The notes under the pieces: generated by a model
Databases searched by the model: none
What the model saw: only the letters and a program-made list of their open reading frames with translations
What the model was told of the DNA's origin: nothing
In this document: one piece after another, positions 43,935-52,532 of the stretch
Position numbering within the stretch: position 1 is the stretch's first letter
Layout: every line of letters begins with the position of its first letter
Made by a program: the position numbers and the translations under genes
Source: G963663315 sp963668255
GTDB lineage: Bacteria > Pseudomonadota > Gammaproteobacteria > Arenicellales > Poriferihabitantaceae
Assembly: GCA_965116595.1 (NCBI GenBank)
Contig: OZ220708.1
Span: 992,001 to 1,056,000, forward strand
Length of the DNA stretch: 64,000 bases
Reading direction: 5' to 3'

Positions 43935-44327
43935 TCACCAGTTGTAAAACATCGTGCCCTTGATCTGTTGGGATGTTCCCAACTGCCCTTTGAAGTTGTG
44001 GAACGTCGTGTCTCCGATCCGATGGGACGTTCCCAACTGCCCTCCGAAGTTATGGAACGTCGTGTCCCCGATCTGATAGGACGTTCCCAACTGCCCTCCG
44101 AAGTTGTGGAACGTCGTGTCCCCGATCTGATGAGACGTTCCCAACTGCCCCCTGAAGTTGTGGAACGTCGTGTCCCCGATCTGATGGGACGTTCCTGAGA
44201 CTCCGTTATAACAATTGTGGAACGTAATCGTTCCGATCTGTTGCGAAGTACATTGAGCCCATGCGTGGGTCGTCAGCGTGATAAGCGCGAGTGTTGCAGT
44301 CAGGATGATGTGCCGTCGGAGGGCCAT
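43935..44327 (-). CDS. Secreted tandem-repeat protein (GTSHQIGDTTFHN repeats)
   Basis: A 130-residue protein with a good signal peptide (about 1-25, cleaved after HAWAQ or AWA) followed only by repeats. Six units can be read: a first one with CTSQQIGTITFHNCYNG, four near-perfect 18-residue units GTSxxIGDTTFHNFxGQL, and a truncated last one ending in MFYNW. Two cysteines occur, both in the first unit, and could form a disulfide. Short secreted proteins with this SQQIGxxTFHN repeat occur in other proteobacteria, but I know of no function. A beta-solenoid or surface-exposed sheet is plausible. ATG 44327 is clear. Confidence 0.75.
   Translation of the reverse strand: MALRRHIILTATLALITLTTHAWAQCTSQQIGTITFHNCYNGVSGTSHQIGDTTFHNFRGQLGTSHQIGDTTFHNFGGQLGTSYQIGDTTFHNFGGQLGTSHRIGDTTFHNFKGQLGTSQQIKGTMFYNW
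43980..44195 (-). repeat. Four tandem 54-bp coding repeats
   Basis: Four consecutive 54-bp units encode residues 45-116 of the secreted repeat protein. They differ mostly at a few single positions, in the codons for the variable residues R/G/G/K and H/H/Y/H. Units this alike can expand or contract by slippage or recombination without breaking the frame, as 54 is a multiple of 3. Confidence 0.9.
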
Positions 44328-44684
44328 TGGGTGAATCCTTTTTGAAACGTGGCTATGAGTTTAACATGCAATTCGCATTCGCAGGGAGTGTTAGGGGCGA
44401 ATGAATGTCGGGAGTAAATGAATTAGTTTCCTGACATTCAATGGAGTATCATCCGCAGCCACACACCTCCCCACAGGCTAATGGACCCGTCTTCGTCTTG
44501 ACTCAATTTGTACCTCCGGAACGCTTTGGCAATTCACCTGTGTGGAACTTGGCTTCGGGACCAAATTCAGGAATCAGGCAACATCCCGAAAGACAGTTTT
44601 TTATCCCATATTCCGGACCTCGGTTCATAGGAAGCATCCGGCATCCCGAGGCCATTCACAAAATCCGTTACACCCTCTTCAAGA
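44328..44684. other. Gap of 357 bp without a recognised gene
   Basis: It holds the upstream region of the secreted repeat protein and the downstream end of the FkbM gene. A short plus-strand frame at 44441-44698 has no recognisable domain and overlaps the end of the FkbM gene. No repeat of the dispersed family is present. Confidence 0.4.
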
Positions 44685-45539
44685 TTAATGATGCTTGAAA
44701 ATATAATTTTGATTCTCGTGTTTTTGAATCATTTTATAGTTCAAGCTGCTCATTAATGCAGTAACCTTTTTTAAGTCTCCGCCCAGTCCTGGAATTATTT
44801 CTACCCATATCAAGGGTTTAAAGTTATTAATCGTATTGACACTGCCTTTCAAGACCAGATATTCCATCCCCTCAACATCGATTTTAATTAAATCCAGTTT
44901 ATTGATTTTATTGATGTTGGCTTGCGTGTATTGATCGATGGTAGTCAATTTTATGTTGCCATCAACGTGTTCAGGCATCCGTGATTCATGATCCTGTTTT
45001 TCTACAGGATCAAGTTGTGTGCCACCAAAATTAGCCGCATCAAAGGCTTTTACTTTTGCCGTACCTGTTTCATCAGAACAGCCGATGTTATTGGCAATAA
45101 TGAAGTCGTCTGCATTATTAATCTCGATATTTTTGATCAGGATATTGTAATTTATCGTAAGTGGTTCAAAGCAATGAATGACCGCTTTCCTGTAGTGAAA
45201 CCAATATAAGCTGTGATTGCCAATCATGGCTCCCACATCATAAATTACTGCATTTTCAGGAATATGATCACTTACATCATCCAGGATTTGTCTTTCACAA
45301 TAATTCAGGGTATCTACGATGTGATATTGCACACCGTCTCTGTGACCATAAGGAACGTACAATTTCACTCCATCATATAACTCAATTATGAAGTTATTTT
45401 TACTTAAATGCTGATAGTACGTTATCCTTTTAATATCCTCATCTAAAATTCTAAAGCATTTCATCCTCTTGATTACAGAATCAAGTGGTTTCGCTAGCAA
45501 TGCCTTGATTATGCGATGTGAAAGTTTCTCCATCTTCAC
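44685..45539 (-). CDS. FkbM-family methyltransferase
   Basis: A 284-residue SAM-dependent methyltransferase. AVIYDVGAMIGNHSLYWFHY is the cofactor motif, FEPLTINYNILIKNIEINN follows, and KLDLIKIDVEGMEYLVLKGS is the characteristic FkbM block. Members O-methylate sugars in surface glycans or natural products. The gene is more AT-rich than its neighbours, which is common for transferred polysaccharide genes. It stands alone on the minus strand beside the secreted repeat protein. Acceptor unknown. Confidence 0.85.
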   Translation of the reverse strand: MKMEKLSHRIIKALLAKPLDSVIKRMKCFRILDEDIKRITYYQHLSKNNFIIELYDGVKLYVPYGHRDGVQYHIVDTLNYCERQILDDVSDHIPENAVIYDVGAMIGNHSLYWFHYRKAVIHCFEPLTINYNILIKNIEINNADDFIIANNIGCSDETGTAKVKAFDAANFGGTQLDPVEKQDHESRMPEHVDGNIKLTTIDQYTQANINKINKLDLIKIDVEGMEYLVLKGSVNTINNFKPLIWVEIIPGLGGDLKKVTALMSSLNYKMIQKHENQNYIFKHH

Positions 45540-45606
45540 TGGTGCTTTGGTGAGCGGATATCCGCAACGGTACTACTGTTATTCCTGAAATACAGGATCA
45601 GGACAT

Positions 45607-46458
45607 TTATTCTTCAGAAGAATCGGATTTCCTGAAACGGCTCATAATCCTGGAAAACCAGCCTGGTTTCGATATATTGTTATCTGCCCCGATTGCGGCA
45701 TACTGCTTGAGGTGTTCACTGTCCGGGAAATTGAGTTCGAGTACTCTGCGGGCATCGTTTGACAGATCACTTATTCCCATCTTCTGGTAGCTCGACATCA
45801 TCAGGGCAAGCGCCTCTTCGACGGAAGGGGTTGAGGCATAATTCTGGACGACCCCTTTGGCCCGGTTGACCACTGCCACATGGGCATCCCTGGAGTAATA
45901 GTATTTCGCCACCGCAATTTCATTTTTCGCCATTGATTCAAGCAAGTGTTGGGCTCGCACCCGGGAATCAGGGGCATACCGACTGTCAGGGAAACGTGTA
46001 TACACCTCCTCGAACGCAGTCAATGCATCATACATGGGCGACGCATCCCGGTCACTCAAGTCATCATACCCAAGGAGCCTGCCAAGTAAAGACGGGTCTT
46101 CCTCAAAACCTGTCAAGCCTTTCAAATAATAGACATAGTCTACAGAGTCATGGGTCGGGTTAAGCTTGATGAACCGGTCTGCGGCCGCCAGAGCCAGCCC
46201 GGTCTGATCGGTTTGATAATAAATATAGACCGTGTCGATCTGGGCCTGAATTGCGTAATTGCCGTAGGGGTATCTCGCCTCCAGCGTCCGCAACTGTCCG
46301 AGGGCCGTTTCCCAATTGCTTTTATCCATGCTTTCTCTGGCATCGCTGTACAGCTCCTCAGCAGTTTTATCCTCTTGATCCTCTTCATCCTTGTCGAACA
46401 TGGCACATCCGGTTGCCAACAGGCAGGATAAAATAATGGCAAACAGCCGGACAGCCAC
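45607..46458 (-). CDS. bamD: Outer-membrane assembly lipoprotein BamD
   Basis: BamD is an essential lipoprotein of the BAM complex that folds beta-barrels into the outer membrane. From GTG 46458 it is 283 residues: a lipoprotein signal with lipobox LATGC (about 13-17), then five TPR units, for example AEELYSDARESMDKSNWETA, RYPYGNYAIQAQIDTVYIYY and DRFIKLNPTHDSVDYVYYLKG (split over two helices). The GTG has GGAG 8 bp upstream. A longer frame up to 46617 exists but runs through dispersed repeat copy D, so it is not used. It is divergent from rluD, as in E. coli. Confidence 0.94.
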   Translation of the reverse strand: MAVRLFAIILSCLLATGCAMFDKDEEDQEDKTAEELYSDARESMDKSNWETALGQLRTLEARYPYGNYAIQAQIDTVYIYYQTDQTGLALAAADRFIKLNPTHDSVDYVYYLKGLTGFEEDPSLLGRLLGYDDLSDRDASPMYDALTAFEEVYTRFPDSRYAPDSRVRAQHLLESMAKNEIAVAKYYYSRDAHVAVVNRAKGVVQNYASTPSVEEALALMMSSYQKMGISDLSNDARRVLELNFPDSEHLKQYAAIGADNNISKPGWFSRIMSRFRKSDSSEE

Positions 46459-46497
46459 TTGCCTGCTCCACTGATAGTCACTGAAGAACCGGTTTCG

Positions 46498-46596
46498 CGT
46501 AGGTACAGAGCCTGTCCCCGGCCCCCGATCAGTGCCTGCCCTCGGCTTGATCGGGGGTTGAGGGCAGGCATTGATCGGGGAACTCTGTGCCTGTCC
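46498..46596 (-). repeat. Dispersed repeat, copy D (nested inverted repeat)
   Basis: Two 21-bp arms, 46523-46543 and 46560-46580, are inverted copies with one mismatch (CCCCGATCA, one base, TGCCTGCCCTC), around a 16-bp loop. ACAGAG (46505-46510) and CTCTGT (46583-46588) form outer arms. The reverse strand matches copy B (20841-20925) closely over both ends. It lies between bamD and rluD, in the region where both promoters would be expected. Confidence 0.82.
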
Positions 46597-46709
46597 AGTT
46601 TTGATTGTCATTAGCACGGAATCATCGATTATGGCGTAGAATTGGATTTGCTTGATCCGGGTCGAAATTATAATAATTCAAGTACCCATTGTGCCATAAC
46701 TAATTCGAC

Positions 46710-47669
46710 ATGTCGGAAACTGAATCACATCTAATTTTCCATTCCACTGTGCAAATGCAGGGAGAACGTGTGGACAAGGCGCTTTCGGGATTAATGCCTG
46801 AATATACCAGAAATGCAATTCAACAATGGATCAGGCAGGGCCGGGTGCTGGTAAACGGGAAGTCGGCAAAGCAGAAATTCAGATTGTCGGGGGACGAAAC
46901 GCTGGAAATTCATGTTCCAAACGCCACCACTTTGGAATATCTTCCTGAACAGATCGACCTGGAAATCCTGGATGAGGACGATCAGATCATGATCATAAAC
47001 AAACCCTGTGACCTTGTCGTTCATCCGGGTGCAGGCAACCTCGACGGTACATTGCTCAACGGCCTGTTGCATCATAATCCCGAACTGGCAAAACTGCCCA
47101 GGGCGGGAATTGTTCATCGGCTCGACAAGGATACGACAGGATTAATGGTGGTGGCAAAAACAGAACAGGCCAGGCAGCATCTGATCGCTCAACTCGACAG
47201 TCGAAAAATGAGTCGCCAATATCTCGCCATAGTCAACGGCGTCATGATCTCGGGAGAAACCATCAACCAGCCAATCGGCAGGCACCGCAAGGACAGGCTA
47301 CGCATGTCTGTAACCTCGCAGGGCAAGGTCGCAATCACCCATTTACGTGTGATAAAAAAATATCGTCACCATTGCCTTGTGCGGGCCAATCTGGAATCCG
47401 GGCGTACCCACCAGATCCGCGTACATTTGAGTTGGAGGGGCTTCCCGATTATCGGTGACAGGCTGTATGGGCAACGAACCCGGTTACCGCCAGGGGCCTC
47501 CGAGCAATTCATACATTGTCTACAGACGTTTAAACGACAGGCTTTGCACGCCGAAAAACTCACATTGATCCATCCCCGAAATCACACCGCGGCAAGCTGG
47601 CAAAGTGAACTGCCCGAAGATATGAAAGCCCTGATAGCCCAGCTTGAATACGACAGCGCACAACGATAA
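46710..47669 (+). CDS. rluD: 23S rRNA pseudouridine(1911/1915/1917) synthase
   Basis: RluD makes three pseudouridines in helix 69 of 23S rRNA. The 319-residue protein has an N-terminal S4 domain (VDKALSGLMPEYTRNAIQQW...GRVLVNGK) and the catalytic domain with GIVHRLDKDTTGLMVVAKT, in which the Asp after RL is the nucleophile. SGRTHQIRVHLSWRGFPIIG is the second conserved block. It is divergent from bamD, a conserved arrangement. Confidence 0.95.
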   Translation: MSETESHLIFHSTVQMQGERVDKALSGLMPEYTRNAIQQWIRQGRVLVNGKSAKQKFRLSGDETLEIHVPNATTLEYLPEQIDLEILDEDDQIMIINKPCDLVVHPGAGNLDGTLLNGLLHHNPELAKLPRAGIVHRLDKDTTGLMVVAKTEQARQHLIAQLDSRKMSRQYLAIVNGVMISGETINQPIGRHRKDRLRMSVTSQGKVAITHLRVIKKYRHHCLVRANLESGRTHQIRVHLSWRGFPIIGDRLYGQRTRLPPGASEQFIHCLQTFKRQALHAEKLTLIHPRNHTAASWQSELPEDMKALIAQLEYDSAQR

Positions 47670-47727
47670 CGCAAGAACTCCCGGTTAAACCAGGCAAGCA
47701 ATCAGAAGACCCTGGATTTTCAGGGCG

Positions 47728-48456
47728 CTACCCGCATTTACTTTCGCCACAACTCAGGCAGGTCATGCAGCCATCCATCAATACCATGGCTTCGGTGTTG
47801 CATTTGTTGCAAAGTATTGCGCCGTCAGGAAATTCGTAGTCTTGTGAGGCTTTAAAATGCCGGGTATGCCTTTGTTCATACTCTCTGCGCTTCTGGTCGA
47901 CCATAGCCTGCTGATGCTCGTCCAGACCCGACTCAACAATCACGCCGATCATTTTCAGATGGGATTCGATAACATCACCTATTTCGGCAACCAGCGAGGG
48001 CATAAACCTGCCGCCTCGTTTAAAGTAGCCGCCTTTGGGATCGAATACGCTGCGCAACTCATTGACCAGGAAAGCAATATCGCCTCCTTTTCTGAAAACC
48101 GCAGAGATGATCAGTGTCAACCCCGAAATCCATTGGTAGTGATCCATGTTTTTCGAATTGATGAAAATCTCGAAAGGCCGGCGCTTTTCGTAGGGAGTGC
48201 CCGGGTTTAACAGGATGTCGTTAATGGTAATGTAAAACGCATGTTCAGAGACCGGTGTCTTGATTTTGTAAGTATTGCCAACCAGCATATCAGGCCGAAT
48301 GACCTTTTCATGCATCTGAACAACTCTGGCCTGTACCGGATCAAGAGCAGCCGGCGGCCCGGGAATCGGCTCTGTCCGATTGGCAGTCCCGGCGCTTTTC
48401 TCCTCCGGTTTTATTACGTTGTAGTCAACGATTTTTTGACCTATTTTTATACTCAT
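47728..48456 (-). CDS. nrdJb: Class II ribonucleotide reductase, C-terminal subunit NrdJb
   Basis: A 242-residue protein matching the separately encoded C-terminal part of adenosylcobalamin-dependent ribonucleotide reductase, known in Pseudomonas as NrdJb. YKIKTPVSEHAFYITINDI and KNMDHYQWISGLTLIISAVF are the conserved blocks. The C-terminus has two CxxC pairs (CNKC, CLSC) plus a final Cys, which probably bind zinc or relay electrons to the active site. It lies 197 bp downstream of nrdJa on the same strand, a larger gap than in Pseudomonas. Confidence 0.87.
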   Translation of the reverse strand: MSIKIGQKIVDYNVIKPEEKSAGTANRTEPIPGPPAALDPVQARVVQMHEKVIRPDMLVGNTYKIKTPVSEHAFYITINDILLNPGTPYEKRRPFEIFINSKNMDHYQWISGLTLIISAVFRKGGDIAFLVNELRSVFDPKGGYFKRGGRFMPSLVAEIGDVIESHLKMIGVIVESGLDEHQQAMVDQKRREYEQRHTRHFKASQDYEFPDGAILCNKCNTEAMVLMDGCMTCLSCGESKCG

Positions 48457-48653
48457 TAAAATCTCGACAGGGTTTGTTGTTTCATTGGCAATGATTGCTG
48501 GCGGCGATAATGGGGCGTTGAGGCAATGCGGCCAATCTGCAAGCTGAACTGGACTCTCCGTTTTTTCTCCTGATACCGAATCTGGGATTTTTTACCTGTG
48601 CTGTTCAAGTTGTCGGACTGGATGTCAGGATATATTGCCGGGTTCAATAGTCG

Positions 48654-50792
48654 CTAGAATCGTCCGTAATATCCTTCTTTCAAGGCATCAAACAAATTCG
48701 CTGCGGTGTGCAATTCTCCATCATACTCGATTTCTTCATTACCCCTGACCTCGACCACATCGCCATTTTCGAGGGTAAACTGATACTTTGTGTTCTTCAG
48801 ATCTTCTTCTTTCACCAGCACGCCCTGAAACACTTCAGGATTGAATCTGAATGTCGTACAGCCTTTCAGTCCTTTTTCCCAGGCATACCGATAAATGTCC
48901 TGAAATTCCTCAAATGGAAAATCCGTCGGCACATTAGCGGTTTTTGAGATTGAGGAATCGATCCACTTCTGGGCCGCCGATTGTATGTCAACATGCTGTT
49001 TCGGTGTGACATCCTCACTCGTGATGAAGTAGTCGGGCAGCCTTTCACTTTCATTTTCCCCGAAAGGTACTGCGGCCGGGTTCACCAGGTGACGGTAGGC
49101 CAGCAATTCGTAGGAATAGACATCTACTTTTTCCTTGGTTTTCTTGCCTTCACGGATGACGTTTCTGCTGTATTTGTGAGCAAAGCTCGGTTCGATTCCG
49201 TTGCTGGCATTATTCGCCAGAGACAAGCTGATCGTACCGGTGGGTGCGATCGAGGTATGGTGAGTATAACGACAGCCGTTGACTTCAATCTCTTTTCGCA
49301 TTTCCTCGGAAAACTGCTGCATGTAACGACTGTATCTGGCCATCAATACCGAACCTTTGACAAGATCGCCTTCACGGAAACCATCCTCTATCATTTCCGG
49401 GCGTTTGGCCAGCATCTCTCTGGTCACCGAGTATTCCTGCGCAAGTACGGGTGCAATTCCTTTTTCCTTTGCCAGAGCCACACCCACTTCCCAACCAACC
49501 ACGGCCATTTCCCTGGCAACCCGCTCTGTAAAAGTCAGTGATTGCTCATCGCCGTATCTCATCTGCAACATGGTCAAGGTGGAGCCCAACCCGAGAAAAC
49601 CCATGCCGTGACGACGCTTCGACCTGAGTTCTTCGATTTGACTGGCGATCGGCAAACCACTGATTTCAACCACATTGTCCAGCATGCGTGAAAAGACGGC
49701 GACCACTTCCTTGTACTCGTCCCAGTCGAACTTTGCTTCATCGGTAAACGGATCCCGGACAAACCGGGTCAGATTCACCGACCCGAGCAGGCATGCGCCA
49801 TAAGGCGGAAGCGGCTGTTCTCCACAGGGATTGGTCGCACGAATATTTTCACAGAACCAGTTGTTGTTCATCTCATTGATGCGGTCCACCAGGATAAATC
49901 CTGGCTCGGCATAGTCATAAGTCGAACTCATGATCGCATCCCACAGTTTTTTCGCACGAATGGTGCGGTAGACACGGCAGGCGACATCCCCGACTTCGTT
50001 GGTCACGTAATTCTCGGTATGGGGCCACTGACGCCAGATAATCCGGAGTTCCCCGCACTCGACTTCATGCCGGGTTGCAGGAAATGATAAAGGCCACTGT
50101 GCGTCCTCGTCGACCGCCTGCATGAACTCATCGGTAATCAGGCATGACAGGTTGAATTGACGAAGCCGTGCGTTTTCGCGCTTGGCGCGGATAAACTCCA
50201 GAATATCAGGGTGAGAAATGTCGAAGGTACCCATTTGTGCACCACGGCGTCCTCCGGCAGACGATACCGTAAAACACATCGAATCGAATATGTCCATAAA
50301 AGAAAGCGGGCCGGAGGTATAAGCTCCGGCGCCGCTTACAAAGGCGCCCTTGGGGCGCAAGGTGGAGAATTCGTATCCAATCCCGCATCCAGCCTTCAGG
50401 GTTAACCCTGCTTCGTGGACACAGGCCAGAACACCATCCATCGAATCCGGAATGGTGCCTGAAACTGTACAGTTGATCGTGCTGGTTGCGGACTTGTGTT
50501 CCAGGGCGCCTGCGTTGGATGTAATTCGGCCTGCCGGGATCGCGCCGCGCTGCAAGGCCCAAAGAAATTTTTCATGCCATTCCGTTTGCTTCTCGCGGGT
50601 GCGTTCAACCTCGGCCAGGGCCCTGGCCACACGATCACAGGTCGCCATGACATCCTGGTCAACCGGCTCGCCCTGCATGGTTTTCAGCCGATATTTTTTA
50701 TCCCATATGTCAAGCGCTGCGGGTTGAAGGATAATCTCGTCCAGCGCACCAGACTCGGCATTATGGTTTTTTTTGCTGGCTGCGCTAACCAT
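48654..50792 (-). CDS. nrdJa: Class II (adenosylcobalamin-dependent) ribonucleotide reductase, catalytic subunit NrdJa
   Basis: NrdJ reduces ribonucleotides using adenosylcobalamin and works with or without oxygen. The 712-residue protein covers the catalytic barrel: AGRITSNAGA near 95, STINCTVSGTIPDSMDGVL, SSAGGRRGAQMGTFDISHPD, the active-site loop ATNPCGEQPLPPYGACLLGS with its cysteine, and SIAPTGTISL. The C-terminal redox part is supplied by the separate nrdJb gene. Two NrdR-like boxes lie just upstream of the ATG. I see no cobalamin riboswitch. Confidence 0.95.
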   Translation of the reverse strand: MVSAASKKNHNAESGALDEIILQPAALDIWDKKYRLKTMQGEPVDQDVMATCDRVARALAEVERTREKQTEWHEKFLWALQRGAIPAGRITSNAGALEHKSATSTINCTVSGTIPDSMDGVLACVHEAGLTLKAGCGIGYEFSTLRPKGAFVSGAGAYTSGPLSFMDIFDSMCFTVSSAGGRRGAQMGTFDISHPDILEFIRAKRENARLRQFNLSCLITDEFMQAVDEDAQWPLSFPATRHEVECGELRIIWRQWPHTENYVTNEVGDVACRVYRTIRAKKLWDAIMSSTYDYAEPGFILVDRINEMNNNWFCENIRATNPCGEQPLPPYGACLLGSVNLTRFVRDPFTDEAKFDWDEYKEVVAVFSRMLDNVVEISGLPIASQIEELRSKRRHGMGFLGLGSTLTMLQMRYGDEQSLTFTERVAREMAVVGWEVGVALAKEKGIAPVLAQEYSVTREMLAKRPEMIEDGFREGDLVKGSVLMARYSRYMQQFSEEMRKEIEVNGCRYTHHTSIAPTGTISLSLANNASNGIEPSFAHKYSRNVIREGKKTKEKVDVYSYELLAYRHLVNPAAVPFGENESERLPDYFITSEDVTPKQHVDIQSAAQKWIDSSISKTANVPTDFPFEEFQDIYRYAWEKGLKGCTTFRFNPEVFQGVLVKEEDLKNTKYQFTLENGDVVEVRGNEEIEYDGELHTAANLFDALKEGYYGRF

Positions 50793-50819
50793 TTGGGACT
50801 ATCTTTTTTATCCTCAGTA

Positions 50820-50867
50820 ATCCCATATATTGTGGAATTAATTGGTTTAAACCACTATATATCGATT
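50820..50867 (-). promoter_or_regulatory. Pair of NrdR-like boxes upstream of nrdJa
   Basis: Two 16-bp sites, 50820-50835 and 50852-50867, each match about 12 of 16 positions of the NrdR box ACACWATATATWGTGT and both keep the ATATAT core (50825-50830, 50857-50862). Their centres are 32 bp apart, three turns of DNA, which is the usual spacing for this repressor. The first site lies 28 bp before the start codon. Confidence 0.7.
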
Positions 50868-50971
50868 TTGTTAATAAATCAAGGCGACCCATATTAGACA
50901 GTACCAGGAATGTTGTCAAGCAGAATGTACAAGTTTCAGGCAGGCATTCTCCATGATACCCGGACACATCA

Positions 50972-51619
50972 TCAGCCACCAAGCGCCGATAACAAAAACG
51001 GCGCCACACGATCCCGGATCAGGGATTGAGCCGCATCGTTGGGGTGGATCATGTCAGGCTGCATATACTCTGGATCCAGCGCCAACTCACCGATAAAGAA
51101 CGGCAACAGTGGGACCCCGGTGTCCGCAGACACGTTCTCGTAGGCCCGCTCGAATCGCGTAGTGTAGGCTTCGCCGTAGTTGGGCGGAATACGGATACCG
51201 AGCAGCATCGCGCGAACACCGCGGGATGCCGCAATCTCCACCATTTGGCGGAGGTGATCCTCAATCACCCGGGGGCGGATACCGCGCAGCCCATCGTTGC
51301 CACCGAGTTCAATCAACACCCAATCCGGGGCGGTGCGCAAAATTCCGTCGGCGATCCGGGCCAGCCCCCCGGCCGTAGTATCGCCGGAGATACTGTCATT
51401 GACGATGTGAATGCCGTGCCCACCGCGGGCGAATTGCTGATTGGTCAACTCCACCCAGCCAGGGCCTTCCAATCCATAACCAGCGCTCAGACTGTCGCCG
51501 ATCAGGAGAATTTTCGTGGTCATCGCCGACGCCGGCAAGGCTGCCAGAAACAGGTTCAGCCATGTGAGAAATAACCAGCCCGCTATCGCAGTACGGGGAG
51601 ACACATCCAGTTTCATCAT
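50972..51619 (-). CDS. tesA: Arylesterase / lysophospholipase TesA
   Basis: A periplasmic SGNH hydrolase that cleaves acyl-CoA-like thioesters, lysophospholipids and aryl esters. The chosen form has 215 residues with a signal peptide (about 1-32, ending ALPASA). Block I is ILLIGDSLSAGYG with the nucleophilic serine, block III is LIELGGNDGLRG, and block V is DMIHPNDAA with catalytic Asp and His. It stands back to back with the ybbA-type gene, as in E. coli. Confidence 0.94.
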   Translation of the reverse strand: MMKLDVSPRTAIAGWLFLTWLNLFLAALPASAMTTKILLIGDSLSAGYGLEGPGWVELTNQQFARGGHGIHIVNDSISGDTTAGGLARIADGILRTAPDWVLIELGGNDGLRGIRPRVIEDHLRQMVEIAASRGVRAMLLGIRIPPNYGEAYTTRFERAYENVSADTGVPLLPFFIGELALDPEYMQPDMIHPNDAAQSLIRDRVAPFLLSALGG

Positions 51620-51695
51620 GATTGCACTTGCCGAAGGGAACCTCGGCCCCGAGGTGGAAAGCCTGTTCTTGTTTGACCGCATCCAATATTAAAAC

Positions 51696-51717
51696 AGGGA
51701 ATTATATATAATTCCCT
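51696..51717. promoter_or_regulatory. 22-bp perfect palindrome between tesA and the ABC transporter
   Basis: AGGGAATTATA (51696-51706) is followed at once by its exact reverse complement TATAATTCCCT (51707-51717). Each arm contains a TATAAT box in the outward direction, so a protein bound here could control both divergent genes, or the two promoters may overlap. No T run suggests a terminator. Confidence 0.6.
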
Positions 51718-51779
51718 TGAAGCGCAATATATAGAGCTGCATTTTAATGGAATAGTCTTATGTTACGGTGATCCTTTCG

Positions 51780-52466
51780 ATGAAACATCCTGACGTGCCA
51801 GTGCGCGCGGAAAAGGTCGACAAGACCGTGCCGGTCGCATCCGGCACTCTCAACATACTGCAAAATATCAATCTCGAGGTGGCTGCAGCGGAAACCCTGG
51901 CCATCGTGGGCGCTTCCGGATCGGGAAAATCCACTCTGCTCGGTTTGCTCGCGGGACTGGACCAGCCCAGTGAAGGACGCATCACATTGGCTGGCAATGA
52001 TATCACCGCCCTCGACGAAGACGGCCGGGCAGCCATTCGCGCGGATCATGTGGGTTTCGTATTCCAATCCTTCCAGTTACTGCCGAATCTGACAGCGCTG
52101 GAAAATGTGAGCCTGCCCCTGGAAATCACCGGCGCGGACGATGCCATGCCCCAGGCAACAGAAATCCTGCAACGGGTAGGACTCGGTGCGCGAACCACCC
52201 ATTATCCACGCCAGCTTTCCGGCGGCGAGCAGCAGAGAGTCGCGATAGCGCGGGCATTCGCGACCCGGCCCGCCATTCTGTTTGCCGACGAGCCGACCGG
52301 CAACCTCGACACCGAAAACGGACGCCGTGTAGCTGATCTGATGTTCACTCTCAACGCCGAGCATGGCGCCACCCTGGTTCTCGTTACCCATGCGGCCGAG
52401 TTGGCCGAGCGGTGCGACCGCCGCGTCAGCATGGAATCCGGACAGCTTCATTGCACATCCCGATGA
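51780..52466 (+). CDS. ybbA: ABC transporter ATP-binding protein (YbbA/LolD type)
   Basis: A 228-residue ABC ATPase. Walker A is GASGSGKSTLL near 47, the Q-loop is FVFQSFQLLPNL, the signature is LSGGEQQRVAIARA, and Walker B is AILFADEPTGNLD. This is the MacB/LolD branch, which works with FtsX-type permeases. The partner permease begins 66 bp downstream. In E. coli the ybbA-ybbP pair lies next to tesA, and this order is the same. A start four codons upstream (GTG 51768) is possible. Confidence 0.92.
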   Translation: MKHPDVPVRAEKVDKTVPVASGTLNILQNINLEVAAAETLAIVGASGSGKSTLLGLLAGLDQPSEGRITLAGNDITALDEDGRAAIRADHVGFVFQSFQLLPNLTALENVSLPLEITGADDAMPQATEILQRVGLGARTTHYPRQLSGGEQQRVAIARAFATRPAILFADEPTGNLDTENGRRVADLMFTLNAEHGATLVLVTHAAELAERCDRRVSMESGQLHCTSR

Positions 52467-52532
52467 GACCGTACTACGCACACAGCATGGCGATTCGGCC
52501 ATTGTACCCTTATCATTGAAGCGGAAGCGCCG

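Noticed and set aside
43980..44195. A possible CRISPR array
   Set aside because: The 54-bp units are directly adjacent with no variable spacers and stay in one reading frame, so they are coding repeats.
43830..44198. A plus-strand frame of 122 codons opposite the repeat protein
   Set aside because: Its repeats mirror those of the minus-strand gene, which has a signal peptide and a sensible repeat pattern; the first 40 residues match nothing I know.
44441..44698. An 85-codon plus-strand frame
   Set aside because: No domain, no good ribosome-binding site, and it overlaps the end of the FkbM gene.
46459..46617. A longer N-terminus for BamD
   Set aside because: It would be translated from a dispersed repeat, and the lipoprotein signal would then be internal; GTG 46458 with its ribosome-binding site fits better.
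50793..50971. A cobalamin riboswitch upstream of nrdJa
   Set aside because: The gap is short and AT-rich and has no B12-box sequence; the NrdR-like pair explains control better.
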